Assembly (NCBI RefSeq): GCF_002332255.1
Contig: NZ_NRGW01000001.1
Span: 620,001-684,000 of the forward strand
Length of the DNA stretch: 64,000 nucleotides
DNA from: Halomonas sp. JB37
GTDB taxonomy: Bacteria > Pseudomonadota > Gammaproteobacteria > Pseudomonadales > Halomonadaceae
Direction of reading: 5' to 3'
Notes under the pieces: model-generated
What the model was told of the DNA's origin: nothing
The model's database searches: none
What the model saw: the letters and a program-made list of their open reading frames with translations, nothing else
Program-made: the position numbers and the translations under genes
Shown: positions 62,555 to 64,000 of the stretch, in pieces
Numbering within the stretch: position 1 is the stretch's first letter
Layout of the letters: every line of letters begins with the position of its first letter

Positions 62555-63808
62555 ATGGATCTTCCCCATGTAAGTGCCGCGTTGGGCGTACTACACCCTA
62601 TTTGTATTGCTCGCGGACGAAATGCTGAGGTTTGGGATGAATCCGGCCTGCGCTATATCGATTTTATCGGTGGCATTGGCGTGCTTAATCTTGGTCATAG
62701 CCATCCGGCCGTTGTTGATGCCGTTAAACATCAAGTAGAAACGTTGATGCACTCTGCGTTTAATGCCGTGCCTCATCGTGGCTATTTAGCAGTAGCGGAA
62801 GCATTAAATCAGTTTGTCCCGGTTTCTTACCCGCTTTCCTGCATGCTGACCAATAGCGGTGCAGAAGCCACTGAAAACGCGCTAAAAGTTGCCCGAGGCG
62901 TTACCGGCCGACAGGCGGTTATCGCCTTTGATGACGCCTTTCATGGTCGTACGCTGGCTGCTTTGAACCTGAATGGCAAGGTTAAACCTTATAAATCTGG
63001 ACTTGGCGCCTTACCCGGCCCGGTCTATCACCTGCCGTTTCCAAGTCGCGATAGTGGTGTGACTGCCGAGCAGTCGCTGGCCGCGCTGGAGCGCATATTC
63101 GAGGTTGAAATACCTGCCGATGAAGTGGCCTGCATCATTGTTGAGCCCATTCAAGGCGAGGGCGGTTTCCGTTTGCTCTGCCCGCAGTTTGCTCAAGCCA
63201 TGCGCGATATTTGTAATCAGCACAACATCTTATTGATTTTCGATGAAATTCAGTCTGGTTTTGGGCGTAGCGGTAAACGCTTTGGTTTCACGCATGTGGG
63301 CGTTGAGCCTGATCTGATCTTAATAGGTAAAAGCATCGCCTCTGGGCTGCCGCTGGCCGCTGTCGTAGGACGGGCCGAATTGATGGATGCGTTACCCAAA
63401 GGCGCTTTGGGAGGAACATACTCCGGTAACGCTGTGGCATGCGCAGCAGCATTGGCCGTGATGGACGTTATGCAAGAAGCCACTTTGGCAGAGTGGGGTG
63501 CACGTCAAGAAACGCTAATGGTGGAGGCCTACCAAGCATGGCAATCAAGCGGGCGCTTTCCTATGCTGGGGGTCATGACCGGCGTTGGCTCAATGCGTGG
63601 CATCGTCTTTAACGATACACCAAATGCCAGCGGAGCTGAGCATTTGGCAGCGCTACTAACAGCAGGACGCAGGGCCGGTATTCTGCTGATGCCGAGCGGG
63701 CGAAAACGCAATATTCTGCGCTTATTGCCGCCCCTCACCACTGAGCCGGAAATCTTAAAAGAAGGCTTAAATCTTATTGAGCAAGCGCTGGAAACGCTAA
63801 GCGCATGA
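62555..63808 (+). CDS. Class III PLP-dependent aminotransferase (GabT-like)
   Basis: The 417-residue enzyme has the class III pattern: LRYIDFIGGIGVLNLGHSHP, LTNSGAEATENALKVARGVT, AFHGRTLAALNLNGKVKPYK, IVEPIQGEGGF, LLIFDEIQSGFGRSGKRFGF, and the PLP lysine in LIGKSIASGLPL. It resembles 4-aminobutyrate or ornithine/diaminobutyrate aminotransferases; the substrate is not certain. Its TGA overlaps the start of a YdiJ-type oxidase, so they are coupled. Confidence 0.9.
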   Translation: MDLPHVSAALGVLHPICIARGRNAEVWDESGLRYIDFIGGIGVLNLGHSHPAVVDAVKHQVETLMHSAFNAVPHRGYLAVAEALNQFVPVSYPLSCMLTNSGAEATENALKVARGVTGRQAVIAFDDAFHGRTLAALNLNGKVKPYKSGLGALPGPVYHLPFPSRDSGVTAEQSLAALERIFEVEIPADEVACIIVEPIQGEGGFRLLCPQFAQAMRDICNQHNILLIFDEIQSGFGRSGKRFGFTHVGVEPDLILIGKSIASGLPLAAVVGRAELMDALPKGALGGTYSGNAVACAAALAVMDVMQEATLAEWGARQETLMVEAYQAWQSSGRFPMLGVMTGVGSMRGIVFNDTPNASGAEHLAALLTAGRRAGILLMPSGRKRNILRLLPPLTTEPEILKEGLNLIEQALETLSA

Positions 63809-64000
63809 TTGCAGCAGAAGCCGGTGAACGTATTAATGCGTTATACGCACGCTTTTTACAAGCGCTCAGAATACGCGGCTTCGACGGCGAAATTGCCCCT
63901 GACTATGCCAGCCGCACGGTGCTGTCCACCGATAATTCGATTTACCAGCGTCTGCCTCAGGCGGTGGTGTTTCCCCGTCATTCACAAGATCTTGAGCGCT
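63805..64000 (+). CDS. YdiJ-type FAD/Fe-S oxidase, 5' part (cut by window edge)
   Basis: The ATG at 63805 overlaps the preceding TGA (ATGA). The 65 visible codons (GFDGEIAPDYASRTVLSTDN, SIYQRLPQAVVFPRHSQDLE) match the start of YdiJ-type FAD-binding oxidases with a C-terminal iron-sulfur domain, a family that oxidises D-2-hydroxyacids. The DNSIYQ-LP-AVVFPR stretch is characteristic. The rest lies beyond the window. Confidence 0.85.
   Translation, partial: MIAAEAGERINALYARFLQALRIRGFDGEIAPDYASRTVLSTDNSIYQRLPQAVVFPRHSQDLER

Overview
The window looks like chromosomal DNA of a moderately halophilic gammaproteobacterium, most likely Halomonas or a close relative. This is inferred from the core proteins (HemE, SpeE, RibA, Dxs, IspA, XseB, SerA, TrhO, UbiK), an Mrp-type Na+/H+ antiporter operon, the aapJQMP and phosphonate-type importers, and two siderophore receptors. 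I could not run a database search.

Region 1 (1-15393) is an accessory island. It ends exactly inside comM, whose first 283 codons survive at 15394-16242. The junction carries a TGT...ACA-type terminus. Beside it is a large gene that I read as a diverged TnsE-like Tn7-family transposition protein (13522-15306). The cut lies at about the same codon where AbaR/Tn6022-type Tn7 relatives enter comM, so the island is best read as the right part of a Tn7-like element whose other end lies left of the window. Its cargo is: an IS3-family copy that truncates a small DNA-binding or antitoxin-like gene; a yedK/HMCES-type gene; a LexA-controlled operon of an unknown 74-aa ORF plus umuDC; a three-gene Thoeris anti-phage locus (two TIR proteins and a SIR2-SLOG effector) whose effector is split by a second IS3-family element; a small Cys-pair protein; an IS30 copy; a DprA-like plus HAD/phosphoribosyltransferase pair resembling ShosTA; and an aspartase fragment.

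Region 2 (16243-22930) is an iron-uptake cluster: two TonB-dependent siderophore receptors, a FhuD-like binding protein and an AraC-type regulator, with several Fur-box-like sites. Region 3 (22933-31784) holds ubiK, a nitrogen-sensing cluster (glnK-amtB-glnK, with a sigma-54-like promoter), fpr divergent from a FinR-like LysR gene, a host-attachment/eRF1-like protein, and a phosphonate-type ABC importer (phnD-phnC-phnE-phnE) with no C-P lyase nearby.

Region 4 (32027-47847) carries a histidine phosphatase, aapJQMP, hemE-speE, ribA, the six-gene Mrp operon with fused A/B subunits, a glutathione S-transferase and a TerB/DnaJ protein. Region 5 (48079-64000) carries a YdeP-type molybdopterin oxidoreductase with a small helix-turn-helix-like partner, xseB-ispA-dxs, serA, a pirin, trhO, an enoyl-CoA hydratase, an IclR regulator, a YqaA-like membrane protein, a large MscS-type channel, a class III aminotransferase, and the start of a YdiJ-type FAD/Fe-S oxidase.

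The core genes look intact and operonic. The island looks like a defence cargo in decay: the Thoeris effector is interrupted by a cleanly reversible IS insertion, and the ShosT-like gene seems to have lost its start to a frameshift. A second pattern is short tandem repeats (12-15 bp units) in several intergenic gaps of the core region.
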